Below, in pieces: positions 13,807 through 21,165 of a stretch of DNA of 21,226 bases (positions within the stretch are counted from its first letter, which is position 1; each line of letters begins with the position of its first letter). The DNA comes from JABZIP01 sp052173355 (GTDB lineage: Bacteria > Bacillota > Clostridia > Peptostreptococcales > Anaerovoracaceae), in the NCBI GenBank assembly GCA_052173355.1, contig JBQMYS010000023.1, positions 1 to 21,226 of the forward strand, written 5' to 3'. The notes below the pieces were generated by a model. That model had not been told where the DNA came from. It saw only the letters and a program-made list of their open reading frames with translations, and made no database searches. Position numbers and translations under genes: made by a program.

Positions 13807-14571
13807 CTATATTCTAATACACTGTCTAAACTTTTCAAAAGTTTTTTCACCTATTCCTTTAACGTTTTTAAGTTCCTCAATAGATGAAAATCTACCGTTG
13901 CTGTTACGGTATTCCAGTATTCTCGCAGCCATAGCAGGTCCTACACCTTTAATAGTTTGCAGTTCTTCCGCTGTCGCAGTATTTATATTTACCTGTCCGC
14001 TGCTATTTATGACCCCGCCGGTATCAGCTGCGGTTTCATTTTTCCCTATATGCATATTTGAATTTGTGTTTAAATTGGAATTGTTGGATATACTGCTTGT
14101 TTGAGTATTTTGTGCATTAAATTCTTCTTCCGTTAACACCACTATTTTGTCTTGATCGTTAAGTTTTGCTGCCAAATTTAAATTCTGCGCATTAGCATTT
14201 TCAGTAAACCCGCCCGCCTTTTTAATAGCTTCATATACACGTGCACCCAACTTTAGCTTATATACATCCGGATTCACTACGGCACCCGAAACATCGACAA
14301 ATATTTCCTTAGATTTTTCATTCTCCTGTTCAATATCATTTTCTCCATTTTGTAAATTCGTATTACTCGAACTTTTTTCATCGCCTGATTTCGCAATAAT
14401 CTCACTGTTACTTCCAGTATTTAAAACGAACCCCTGTTCACTATTTTGTTTAAAACAAAATACAAAAAAAGCAAGTGTAAAGAGCAACACGCCCACACTT
14501 ACCTTTATAATCGCTAATTTGTTTTGTTTTACAAAATTAAAAAAATAATCTCTATCCAAAAAAATCTTCAT
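13807..14571 (-). CDS. comEA: Competence protein ComEA (SLBB and helix-hairpin-helix)
   Basis: ComEA is the membrane-anchored DNA receptor of natural transformation. The 254-residue product has a cytoplasmic N-terminus, one membrane segment (about residues 22-40), a low-complexity Ser/Asn linker, an SLBB domain (about 90-147, VDVSGAVVNPDVYKL), a second linker, and the double helix-hairpin-helix DNA-binding domain (194-254: VNINTATAEELQTIKGVG, ELKNVKGIGEKTF). I use the ATG at 14571 because GGAGG lies six bases upstream; in-frame starts farther upstream overlap or precede that site. It has a consensus promoter of its own. comEC, the channel gene often next to comEA, is not here; the next gene instead encodes a Spo0A-C-like protein. 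Confidence 0.94.
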   Translation of the reverse strand: MKIFLDRDYFFNFVKQNKLAIIKVSVGVLLFTLAFFVFCFKQNSEQGFVLNTGSNSEIIAKSGDEKSSSNTNLQNGENDIEQENEKSKEIFVDVSGAVVNPDVYKLKLGARVYEAIKKAGGFTENANAQNLNLAAKLNDQDKIVVLTEEEFNAQNTQTSSISNNSNLNTNSNMHIGKNETAADTGGVINSSGQVNINTATAEELQTIKGVGPAMAARILEYRNSNGRFSSIEELKNVKGIGEKTFEKFRQCIRI

Positions 14572-14602
14572 AACAACCTCCATTTTTTCCATTTGTAACC
14601 AT

Positions 14603-14631
14603 ATTATACTTTAGAATCCATTGGAAGTCAA
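14603..14631 (-). promoter_or_regulatory. Promoter of comEA
   Basis: TTGACT (14626-14631) and TATAAT (14603-14608) are 17 bp apart on the minus strand. AATTAC-N6-GTAATT (about 14630-14647) is an inverted repeat directly upstream of the -35 box and could be a regulator site. Confidence 0.8.
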
Positions 14632-14656
14632 TTACTTTATTGTAATTTATTTACAT

Positions 14657-15340
14657 TTACATCTCAAAGCCGTTATAAAAATATATTTTTTCCCTTTTCA
14701 CACTTATAAATTCCCTACGTACACTCAAATTCAAGTATTCCAATAATGCCGTTATCAACAGCTCCGGGCTTAAATTCGAATCACTTCCCGCATCAAGCAG
14801 TGCCTTTAAAATCAATTTACCATCTTTCATTTCAAACTTTATTTCTCGTATCATTTGAGCGATATTTACTTGAACGAACTCCTTTTCCTTGCCTTTTTTC
14901 TTTTTTTTAAGCACAAATATTTCATCTTCCAACAAAAACCTGTCACAACTTGCGAGTATATCTTGTGCACCAACTTCGATTGGTATCTTAATTTCATAAA
15001 GTGCAGCTAATGTTATTGCCGCCAAACTCTTTGTTCCCATTTCATATTTTTCGCACTTCAAAATATTAAGTCCCTGTGGCATGAATACTCTTAACGCTTC
15101 AAGCATTTTTTCTTCACTTCCATCCTCTCTAACTTCAAATTCCAATATTTCATAGTCACTTTCATACCCCAGTGAAAGTGGCTGTGCAAATCCGATTTTA
15201 GGATGTGGATTAAACCCCTGCGAAAATGCAAGCTTTATCTTTGCCCTTTTGAAACTTCTTTTAAAAAATCGCAACAAGTCCAAATGTGATGTATACTTAA
15301 AATAACCGTTTTTTGAAAATTTCAATACATATTTAGACAT
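14657..15340 (-). CDS. DUF2344 / TIGR03936 radical SAM-linked protein
   Basis: The 227-residue product belongs to the uncharacterised DUF2344 family, which occurs beside or fused to the radical SAM protein encoded just upstream. Family marks are YVLKFSKNGYFKYTSHLDLLRFFKRSFKRA, AFSQGFNPHPKIGFAQPLSLGYESDYE and a C-terminal alpha/beta part. I start it at the ATG at 15340, which has GGAGGTG seven bases upstream; a GTG at 15356-15358 would lie upstream of that site. It overlaps the radical SAM gene by 8 bp, so the two should be made in step and probably act together. The substrate is unknown; RNA modification is an often-suggested but unproven role. Confidence 0.88.
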   Translation of the reverse strand: MSKYVLKFSKNGYFKYTSHLDLLRFFKRSFKRAKIKLAFSQGFNPHPKIGFAQPLSLGYESDYEILEFEVREDGSEEKMLEALRVFMPQGLNILKCEKYEMGTKSLAAITLAALYEIKIPIEVGAQDILASCDRFLLEDEIFVLKKKKKGKEKEFVQVNIAQMIREIKFEMKDGKLILKALLDAGSDSNLSPELLITALLEYLNLSVRREFISVKREKIYFYNGFEM

Positions 15341-17180
15341 AAACACCTCCAAGTTCACACTTTACCTTAGCATTTATGCCGCAATTAACACAACCGTATC
15401 TGCAATCACGTGTCGTTTGCTCCGATACAGCTTTTTCATTTTCACGCATCAAAAATTCCTTGGTAATTCCGCTATCAATTATATCCCAAGGCAGCACTTC
15501 ATCATAATTTCGTTTCCTGTGCGCATAAAAATCTTTGGAAACTTTACAATCGGAAAAAGCCTGATCCCACAATTCCTTTTTAAAATGCTCAGTCCATCCG
15601 TCAAATCTACAGCCGAGTTCAAATGCTCTTATTATTACATCACAAACTCGCCTGTCGCCACGAGCAAACACCGCTTCCAAAATTGATGTATCGGTTTCAT
15701 GATAGTTATAAGCCGCATTTTTAAGAGTTTTAAACTTATCTTTTAAGTAATAATGCTTTTGCATAAATTCCTCTTTTGTATCCTGAGCCATCCACTGAAA
15801 AGGTGTATGTGCCTTAGGTACAAAATTTGATGCGCTGACAGTAACATTAAATCTGGATTTACCGTTTATTCTGAAATTTATATCGATAATGTTTTTTGCA
15901 ATATCGAAAATTCCGTCCAAATCATCATATGTCTCAGTAGGAAGCCCATTCATAAAATAAAGTTTTACATTTCTCCATCCAAGTTCAATCGCCTGTTCAA
16001 CAGCAGCATAAATGTCATTTTCTGTAATTCCTTTATTTATAACATCACGAAGTCGCTGTGTACCGGCTTCCGGTGCAAATGTCAATCCCGATTTTTTATA
16101 ACCTTGAATTTCCTCGAGCACCTTGAACGAAAAACTATCAAGCCTTAGCGACGGAAGTGACAAAGATACATTATCATCCTTACAGGTTTTCATAAGACCG
16201 GTTGCAAGTTCTTCAAAATTCATATAATCACTTGTCGAAAGCGACAAAAGTGACAATTCCTCGTGCCCTGTAGATTTTAATTGCATTTCCGCCAATTTTT
16301 TTATTCTTTCAGAGCTTCTTTCTCTTACAGGTCTATATATCATACCTGCTTGACAAAATCTGCATCCTCTGGTGCAGCCTCTAAACGTTTCAACAACCGC
16401 TCTGTCATGCACCACCTCTATTATCGGGACTATCGGCTTTTCCGGGAACTCCAATTCTTCCAAACTCTTTGATATTGCCCTGACTACACGCTTGGGTGCA
16501 AAATCTTCTAAAGGTATGTATTCAGAAATTTCTCCGTTATCCTTATATCTGACTTCATATAAAGACGGTATATAAATCCCTGTAATATTAGCAACTCTCT
16601 TAAAAAATTCCTTTTTACTTTCACCTTTCTTTTTTGACTTTGCAAATTCGTCAAAAAAAATAGGCAACACTTCTTCGCCATCTCCTATCAAAAATATGTC
16701 TACAATATCTGCAAGCGGCTCAGGGTTATATGCACAAGGACCTCCCGCTATTACAAGAGGCATATCTGAATTTCGTTCAATGCTTTTAAGTGGCATACGT
16801 CCTAAATTCAATATATTCAAAATATTCGTAAAAGACATTTCATACTGTAATGTAAAACCCAAAACATCAAGTTCTGCAATAGGAGTCTTTGTTTCCAATG
16901 TAAACAATGGTACATCTTCTTGCCTAAGCAAATACTCCATATCCGGTGCAGGGGAAAATATCCGTTCACAATAAACATCTTCACGCTTATTTAGCAAATT
17001 GTATATTATCTGCATACCCAAATACGACATTCCTATCTCGTACATATCGGGAAATGCAAATCCGAATCTTATCACATCACCTGTTACCTGCTTAATACAC
17101 GAATTCGGTTCTCCTCCTATGTAACGTGCAGGTTTTTCGACACGTGACAAAAGAGAATCCAAATTAAAGTTCGAATTCAT
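15333..17180 (-). CDS. TIGR03960-type radical SAM protein of unknown function
   Basis: The 615-residue protein has an N-terminal B12-binding-like domain (about 35-230, with AFPDMYEIGMSYLGMQIIY, GGPCAYNPEPLAD and GDGEEVLP) without an obvious DxHxxG cobalamin ligand motif. A radical SAM core follows with the cluster motif GCTRGCRFC (Cys269, 273, 276). The C-terminal tail holds a second Cys-rich group (CRYGCVNCGINAKVKC) that may bind metal or another cluster. Length and layout fit the family paired with DUF2344. The ATG follows AAGGAG within the end of the HD-domain gene, overlapping it by 17 bp. The unit obgE, HD protein, radical SAM, DUF2344 suggests a ribosome- or RNA-related role, which is inference. 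Confidence 0.88.
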   Translation of the reverse strand: MNSNFNLDSLLSRVEKPARYIGGEPNSCIKQVTGDVIRFGFAFPDMYEIGMSYLGMQIIYNLLNKREDVYCERIFSPAPDMEYLLRQEDVPLFTLETKTPIAELDVLGFTLQYEMSFTNILNILNLGRMPLKSIERNSDMPLVIAGGPCAYNPEPLADIVDIFLIGDGEEVLPIFFDEFAKSKKKGESKKEFFKRVANITGIYIPSLYEVRYKDNGEISEYIPLEDFAPKRVVRAISKSLEELEFPEKPIVPIIEVVHDRAVVETFRGCTRGCRFCQAGMIYRPVRERSSERIKKLAEMQLKSTGHEELSLLSLSTSDYMNFEELATGLMKTCKDDNVSLSLPSLRLDSFSFKVLEEIQGYKKSGLTFAPEAGTQRLRDVINKGITENDIYAAVEQAIELGWRNVKLYFMNGLPTETYDDLDGIFDIAKNIIDINFRINGKSRFNVTVSASNFVPKAHTPFQWMAQDTKEEFMQKHYYLKDKFKTLKNAAYNYHETDTSILEAVFARGDRRVCDVIIRAFELGCRFDGWTEHFKKELWDQAFSDCKVSKDFYAHRKRNYDEVLPWDIIDSGITKEFLMRENEKAVSEQTTRDCRYGCVNCGINAKVKCELGGVYV

Positions 17181-17715
17181 TTACATCTCCTTTTTCACGC
17201 ATCAATTCTTCTATACTCATACCTATAAGTCCTTCTACTTCCTTCAATAAAATCTCGGTATCTTTCTGTCTTGCGCGTATACGTTTTATCGCTTCTTCAT
17301 GTCCTTTAGCTTTATCCACTACATAGTCCATCCTTTCAGCAAGTCCTACGAATTTATCTTCCTTAACGACTCTATCTCCAAAACACACAAGATCCACTTC
17401 CGTAATTTCTTTCATGGTTTTTACCATATCATAGTCCATATGCACCGAAACAATATCAGCTTCTTCCTCATATCCTCTTTCTCTTAGTATATTTGCCGCC
17501 ACCATCGCATGATCCGTTTTCAAGCGTACAAGATCGTGCATAAGTGCCGCCCCGCGAACCAGCTTGATGTCAAATGAATAACCATGCTCGTTCATCTCAC
17601 GCGCTAAAATAACTGCCGCACGTGCCACAGCAAAACAATGCCTACGTATATGTGGCGGTGTAGCAAATTCCTTAAACATTTTCTCACATTCACTTACGCT
17701 CAATCTCTTAGTCAT
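17164..17715 (-). CDS. HD-domain phosphohydrolase
   Basis: The 183-residue protein carries an HD metal-binding domain: HIRRHCFAVARAAV (about 22-35), ALMHDL (57-62, the HD pair), the downstream TDHAMVAANILRERGY and VSVHMDYD histidines, and Asp128 region near LVCFGDRVV. This set of His/Asp residues binds two metals in phosphohydrolases acting on nucleotides or other phosphate esters. The HDxxxxKxDHA pattern resembles HD domains that in other bacteria are fused to MobA-like transferases, but no such partner is seen. The ATG follows GAGGGAG. It lies 32 bp after obgE and overlaps the radical SAM gene. The substrate is unknown. Confidence 0.85.
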   Translation of the reverse strand: MTKRLSVSECEKMFKEFATPPHIRRHCFAVARAAVILAREMNEHGYSFDIKLVRGAALMHDLVRLKTDHAMVAANILRERGYEEEADIVSVHMDYDMVKTMKEITEVDLVCFGDRVVKEDKFVGLAERMDYVVDKAKGHEEAIKRIRARQKDTEILLKEVEGLIGMSIEELMREKGDVNEFEL

Positions 17716-17747
17716 GATTTACTCCCTCTTGCCAGTAGCAACCTTAA

Positions 17748-19040
17748 TCAATATTCTTCCCAGTATTCAAACTCGTAGTCAAACACCTTTACTATATCGC
17801 CCTCCTCAAGTCCCATTTCTTTCATTTTTTCAACGGTTCCCTTGCTTTCGATATATTTGTAAAGATACCTGAGCGAACCGGTATCACTGAAATTTGTTGA
17901 ATCAAATATTTTTCTAAGCTGTTTTCCGGTTACAACAAAGCTACCGTTTGAATCCTTTGTAACATACACTTCTTTGAAATCCTGTTCTTCATCATCTTTT
18001 TCAAAATCAAAATACTCGTATTCCAAATCTATTTCTTCATCCTGCATGGAATTCAATATATTTGATGCCTCATTCAATAGCGGCTGTAGTCCTTGCAAAA
18101 TAGGCGCACAAATAGGAAAAACTTTTATACCTTTACCTTTTACATATTCACTAAATTTAATATACCCTTCATCGTCCTCGGAAATCATATCCATTTTATT
18201 CGCCGCAACTATTTGCGGTTTTTTCGCTAGTTTAGGGTCGTATAATTCCAGTTCTGCATTGATTTTATCAAAATCTTCAATAGGATTTCTGCCTTCGCTA
18301 CCCGACACGTCTACAACATGAATCAAGACCTTTGTCCTTTCTATATGCTTTAAGAACTCATGTCCAAGCCCCGCTCCCGCGTGCGCACCTTCAATAATTC
18401 CGGCAATATCAGCCATAACAAACCCGTCATTGCCTATTGACACTACACCTAAATTAGGTGAAATAGTTGTAAAATGATAATTTGCAATTTTCGGTTTTGA
18501 ATTGGTGGATACTGAAAGTATCGTTGACTTTCCGACATTTGGAAATCCTACGAGTCCGACATCAGCTATCATCTTTAATTCAAGTAAAATATCTCGCTCC
18601 TTCGCCGGTCCTCCTGCCTGCGCAAAATTAGGCGCCTGCCTAACGGAATTTTTAAAATTGACGTTTCCCTTTCCGCCTTTGCCACCATGCGCAGCTATAA
18701 AGCTGTCTCCTGCTCTGACAAGATCCATCATAACTTTTCCGCTTTTTTCATCTATTACTACTGTTCCCGGAGGCACTTTTATGACTAAATCTTCGCCTTT
18801 TTTTCCAAAACGTTTTTTCTTCATTCCGTTTTGTCCGTCTTCAGCCTCGTACTTCCTTTTATATCTAAAGTCCATCAACGTTCTAAGGCTGGGATCGGCT
18901 AAGAATATTACATCTCCGCCTTTGCCTCCATCTCCTCCGTCAGGACCTCCTTCCGGCACATAAGGTTCACGCCTGAACGTTACCGCACCGTCGCCGCCTT
19001 TCCCTGAACGAATATAAATTTTGGCTCTATCTACAAACAT
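17748..19040 (-). CDS. obgE: GTPase Obg (ribosome assembly)
   Basis: Obg is an essential GTPase that acts in late 50S assembly and stress control. The 430-residue product has the Gly-rich Obg fold (1-158, with GKGGDGAVTFRREPYVPEGG), the G domain with P-loop GFPNVGKST (165-173), switch region FTTISPNLG, DIAGIIEGAHAGAGLG and NKMD, and an OCT domain at the C-terminus (about 350-425), a layout usual for Firmicutes. The ATG is preceded by AAGGAGAGG. It follows the rplU-rpmA unit but is separated from it by a terminator, and it leads the operon with the HD and radical SAM genes. yhbY and nadD, often found next, are absent. Confidence 0.97.
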   Translation of the reverse strand: MFVDRAKIYIRSGKGGDGAVTFRREPYVPEGGPDGGDGGKGGDVIFLADPSLRTLMDFRYKRKYEAEDGQNGMKKKRFGKKGEDLVIKVPPGTVVIDEKSGKVMMDLVRAGDSFIAAHGGKGGKGNVNFKNSVRQAPNFAQAGGPAKERDILLELKMIADVGLVGFPNVGKSTILSVSTNSKPKIANYHFTTISPNLGVVSIGNDGFVMADIAGIIEGAHAGAGLGHEFLKHIERTKVLIHVVDVSGSEGRNPIEDFDKINAELELYDPKLAKKPQIVAANKMDMISEDDEGYIKFSEYVKGKGIKVFPICAPILQGLQPLLNEASNILNSMQDEEIDLEYEYFDFEKDDEEQDFKEVYVTKDSNGSFVVTGKQLRKIFDSTNFSDTGSLRYLYKYIESKGTVEKMKEMGLEEGDIVKVFDYEFEYWEEY

Positions 19041-19103
19041 AACGAGCCTCTCCTTTTCTACATATTTTAGCCGGAATAGGTAAATCCCGATTAACCTCTA
19101 TAC

Positions 19104-19132
19104 ATTGTAATCTTAATTTTCAGTAAATACAA
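19104..19132 (-). promoter_or_regulatory. Possible promoter of the obgE operon
   Basis: TTGTAT (19127-19132) and TACAAT (19104-19109) are 17 bp apart on the minus strand. The -35 box overlaps the U run of the rpmA terminator, so it is a weaker candidate than others here. Confidence 0.45.
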
Positions 19133-19155
19133 AAAAGCCCCTTAAGAAGGGGCTA
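19129..19155 (-). terminator. Terminator of rplU-rpmA
   Basis: On the minus strand AGCCCC (19149-19154) pairs with GGGGCT (19136-19141) around TTCTTAA and is followed by a T run. It lies 7 bp after the rpmA stop codon. Confidence 0.88.
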
Positions 19156-19161
19156 TAATTA

Positions 19162-19422
19162 CTAAGCTTCTTTTGGATATACGCTTACTTGCTTTCTTTT
19201 TTTATCTTTCCTCTCGAACTTTACAGCTCCATCTATTTTCGCAAATAAGGTATCATCTCCGCCAATGCCTACATTATTTCCAGGGTGGAATTTTGTACCT
19301 CTCTGTCTTACAAGAATGCTGCCTGCTGTTACAAACTGCCCATCGCCTCTCTTGACCCCTAATCGTTTCGACTCGCTGTCACGACCGTTCTTGGAACTTC
19401 CGACTCCTTTTTTACTTGCCAT
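19162..19422 (-). CDS. rpmA: 50S ribosomal protein L27 without N-terminal extension
   Basis: L27 reaches toward the peptidyl transferase centre through its flexible N-terminus. The 86-residue product begins directly with MASKKGVGSSKNGRDS and shows GVKRGDGQFVTAGSILVRQRGTKFHPG. Most Firmicutes make L27 with an extra leader (LQFFA-type) that is cut off by the protease Prp. Here a stop codon lies in frame two codons before the ATG, so no extension is encoded. AAAGGAGGTG is well placed for this ATG. The gene lies 48 bp after rplU with no prp gene in between, which agrees with the mature-form start. Confidence 0.98.
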   Translation of the reverse strand: MASKKGVGSSKNGRDSESKRLGVKRGDGQFVTAGSILVRQRGTKFHPGNNVGIGGDDTLFAKIDGAVKFERKDKKRKQVSVYPKEA

Positions 19423-19470
19423 AGATTACACCTCCTTTTTATTGCAATTTACATATAACATCTCTCACTA

Positions 19471-19830
19471 CTATTCCGCTAATTCAACTTCTTCTTTAGC
19501 TTTTGTCTTTCTAGCTTTTCTAGCAGAAACTTTCTCAATTTTAATCATTGTATATGGTTGTCTATGACCTTGCTTCTTTCTGTAGTCCTTTTTTGCCTTG
19601 TACTTGAATATAACAACCTTTTCACCCTTGCCATGCTCAACTACTGTACCATAAACATTCGAGCTTTCAACTACAGGAGTTCCAACCTTGATCGTTTCGC
19701 CGTCACTTATCATAAGAACTCTGTCAAAATTAACCTTTTCTCCTACTGATACGTTCAGCTTTTCAACTACGATAGTATCTCCCTCTTGTACTCTGTACTG
19801 CTTTCCGCCGGTTTCAATCACTGCGTACAT
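19471..19830 (-). CDS. rplU: 50S ribosomal protein L21
   Basis: L21 is a 23S rRNA-binding protein needed for 50S assembly. The 119-residue product has the family sequence MYAVIETGGKQYRVQEGDTIVVEKL, then VGTPVVESSNVYGTVVEHGKGEKVVIFKYKAKKDYRKKQGHRQPYTMIKIEKV. Its acidic/basic tail (KTKAKEEVELAE) makes it somewhat longer than the usual 103 or so residues. The ATG follows AGGAGGT. It is the first gene of the rplU-rpmA unit and lies behind a consensus promoter and a structured leader. Confidence 0.98.
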   Translation of the reverse strand: MYAVIETGGKQYRVQEGDTIVVEKLNVSVGEKVNFDRVLMISDGETIKVGTPVVESSNVYGTVVEHGKGEKVVIFKYKAKKDYRKKQGHRQPYTMIKIEKVSARKARKTKAKEEVELAE

Positions 19831-19920
19831 AAATCTTCTTACCTCCTCTTTCCAGTCTCGCCATACAAGGCAGCAAACGCTTTATGTGCCATCGCACGCC
19901 TTTTCTGAGCGGCTTACAAT
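19831..19920 (-). promoter_or_regulatory. Probable L21-type ribosomal protein leader
   Basis: The 5' untranslated stretch of about 90 bases between promoter and rplU is clearly richer in G+C than other gaps here. It contains small stems, for example GTGC-N4-GCAC within GGCGTGCGATGGCAC and GCC/GGC pairs flanking it. Firmicutes rplU operons carry a conserved L21 leader at this position. The match is by position and by general similarity only, with no computed fold. Confidence 0.55.
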
Positions 19921-19925
19921 CAAAC

Positions 19926-19954
19926 ATACTAGCATAAAAAACACTGAATGTCAA
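19926..19954 (-). promoter_or_regulatory. Promoter of rplU-rpmA
   Basis: TTGACA (19949-19954) and TAGTAT (19926-19931) are 17 bp apart on the minus strand and lie about 95 bp before the rplU ATG. Confidence 0.85.
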
Positions 19955-19981
19955 GCATTTCTATCTTTTTTGCCTTTATTT

Positions 19982-20005
19982 TTTCTATGATTGTCAAACA
20001 TATGT
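19982..20005 (-). repeat. 24-bp long-range inverted repeat, right copy
   Basis: This is the exact reverse complement of 32-55. It spans the last three codons and stop of the SLH remnant and about 12 bases beyond it. It ends some 28 bp before the -35 box of the rplU promoter. Confidence 0.8.
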
Positions 20006-20098
20006 TACTGTCCGGTGTATTTTCATAAGTCTTAATATCATAGTGCTTGCTTCTGCGCGTGTTGCAGCATTTGACGGCTTAAACGTGCCGTCAGGATA
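19994..20098 (-). pseudogene. C-terminal remnant of an SLH-domain (surface-layer homology) protein gene
   Basis: On the minus strand, 34 codons followed by TGA (19994-19996) encode the end of an SLH repeat: YPDGTFKPSN, then TRAEAS and a helix TMILRLM, followed by a short tail ending TYV. SLH domains bind cell-wall polymers and anchor surface proteins. The frame continues upstream without similarity into the end of the VapD-like gene and has no start codon or ribosome binding site of its own. I read it as the 3' scrap of a larger gene left after a rearrangement. The TA-operon terminator lies just upstream, so it is probably not expressed. Confidence 0.75.
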
Positions 20099-20110
20099 AC
20101 ATAACTTTTC

Positions 20111-20144
20111 AAAATAAAAAAGAACGGCACATTTACCATTCTTT
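20111..20144 (-). terminator. Terminator of the VapD-like operon
   Basis: On the minus strand AAAGAATGG (20136-20144) pairs with CCGTTCTTT (20119-20127), 9 bp with one G-U pair and an 8-base loop, followed by TTTATTTT. The stem begins inside the stop codon of the upstream gene. Confidence 0.75.
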
Positions 20145-20499
20145 AAATCATATTTTTTTCTTTTTGATAATCAATATCTAAATATCTGCTTATTTCAGGT
20201 AGCAAATCTCTTGTCTTAACATTCGGTACAACATTAACTTTGTTTACACAAAGCGGAAACCATTTGTTTTCTTTTGCAAATTTTTTTATCAATCTCGCTG
20301 CTTTAGTAATGTTCATATCAAGGTGTAAATAATCACTATCTTTTTGATGTTCAAAACCGTTTTTAATTAAATACTTTTTTATCACTTCATATGCTCCTTG
20401 AGGAGATGTCTTTGAATAATATATTTTAAGTTTTTCAGTATCTAAATCAAAAGACACTACCGATCCATCAACTTCTTTTTTCTTATACGGCAACTTCAT
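20143..20499 (-). CDS. VapD-like (Cas2-fold) putative endoribonuclease toxin
   Basis: The product of about 118 residues resembles VapD, a small RNase with a Cas2-type ferredoxin fold. It has a first strand ending in a conserved acidic group (VVSFDLDTEKLKIYY), then GAYEVIKKYLIKNGFEHQKDSDYLH, a helix AARLIKKFAKEN and a last strand before an extended C-terminus. VapD proteins cleave RNA and often act as toxins of toxin-antitoxin pairs. The start is unsure: the ATG at 20497-20499 is only two bases from GGAGG, whereas a TTG at 20491-20493 is eight bases from it. With the ATG it overlaps the upstream gene by 17 bp. A terminator follows directly. Assignment is by eye from sequence pattern. Confidence 0.65.
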   Translation of the reverse strand: MKLPYKKKEVDGSVVSFDLDTEKLKIYYSKTSPQGAYEVIKKYLIKNGFEHQKDSDYLHLDMNITKAARLIKKFAKENKWFPLCVNKVNVVPNVKTRDLLPEISRYLDIDYQKEKNMI

Positions 20500-20863
20500 G
20501 ACCTCCTGTCCAAAAATCAAACAGTTCAAGTTTCTTAAAATATTGCTTTATATCTTCTAAATCAAAATAGAAAAATGCCGTTTTTCCAAAGTCATCGGAA
20601 TCTTTTTTGCCATACCTGTTAGCATAAGTTTTTTCTCTAATTTGCACTATATCGTGCCTATTCATACATTTTTTTATTTGAGCTTCAGCAAGCTCTCGTT
20701 CTTCGCTCGTTAAATCATCTTTAAGCTCAAATACTACCTCAAAATCGTATTCACGCTTTGCTTCTTCTTCATCAAGTGCATCAATCAGCTTTTCAATTTC
20801 ATCATCCGTAAGCTGAAAGCTTACATCCTGCCCATTTATATTTCTTGTAATTGCAAACTCCAT
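20483..20863 (-). CDS. Acidic protein upstream of the VapD-like gene, candidate antitoxin
   Basis: The 126-residue soluble protein begins MEFAITRNINGQDVSFQLTD and has an acidic helical middle (DDEIEKLIDALDEEEAKREYDFEVVFEL) and a C-terminus ending FWTGGHEVAV. No known fold is recognised. The ATG at 20861-20863 has GAGGT six bases upstream; a GTG at 20873-20875 lies before that site and is less likely. Its coding end overlaps the start of the VapD-like gene, a common layout for antitoxin-toxin pairs. The operon has a consensus promoter with a palindrome over the -10 box. The antitoxin role is inferred from position and acidity only. At 126 residues it is large for an antitoxin. Confidence 0.7.
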   Translation of the reverse strand: MEFAITRNINGQDVSFQLTDDEIEKLIDALDEEEAKREYDFEVVFELKDDLTSEERELAEAQIKKCMNRHDIVQIREKTYANRYGKKDSDDFGKTAFFYFDLEDIKQYFKKLELFDFWTGGHEVAV

Positions 20864-20905
20864 ATCAAACCTCACTTATTTCAATACCTTTAAGCTGTTT
20901 TCTCA

Positions 20906-20938
20906 TTTAAGTATAAAACTTAAAATCACAAATGTCAA
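20906..20938 (-). promoter_or_regulatory. Promoter of the VapD-like operon with operator-like palindrome
   Basis: TTGACA (20933-20938) and TATACT (20910-20915) are 17 bp apart on the minus strand. TTTAAGT-N5-ACTTAAA (20906-20924) is a perfect 7-bp inverted repeat covering the -10 box, suitable for autoregulation by the operon's own products. Confidence 0.75.
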
Positions 20939-20952
20939 CGGTTATTGCGATA

Positions 20953-21075
20953 CTATGAAATCATTGCAAGCACTTCATTTGCAAGATTTTCATATTCTTC
21001 AATTTCAGCTTTTACTTCTTTAGACAAATTTGTGTTGGATTCATAAACCTTCGAAAAATTATTTATTTTCAGCAT
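20953..21075 (-). CDS. Possible 40-residue small protein
   Basis: An ATG at 21073-21075 with GGAG six bases upstream opens a 40-codon frame ending TAG at 20953-20955. The product runs from MLKINNFSKVYES to NEVLAMIS and is a plausible amphipathic helix rich in Glu and Lys (LSKEVKAEIEEYENLANEV). It stops 14 bp before the promoter of the VapD-like operon. No family is recognised. The proper ribosome binding site and normal composition favour a real gene. Confidence 0.45.
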   Translation of the reverse strand: MLKINNFSKVYESNTNLSKEVKAEIEEYENLANEVLAMIS

Positions 21076-21165
21076 AATTTCTCCGTTTCCATTAGTTAGT
21101 AGATATATACTTACTGAAAACTAACTTTATAAACAACTGTCAAGTTTCAGAGAAAAAGGAATAAC

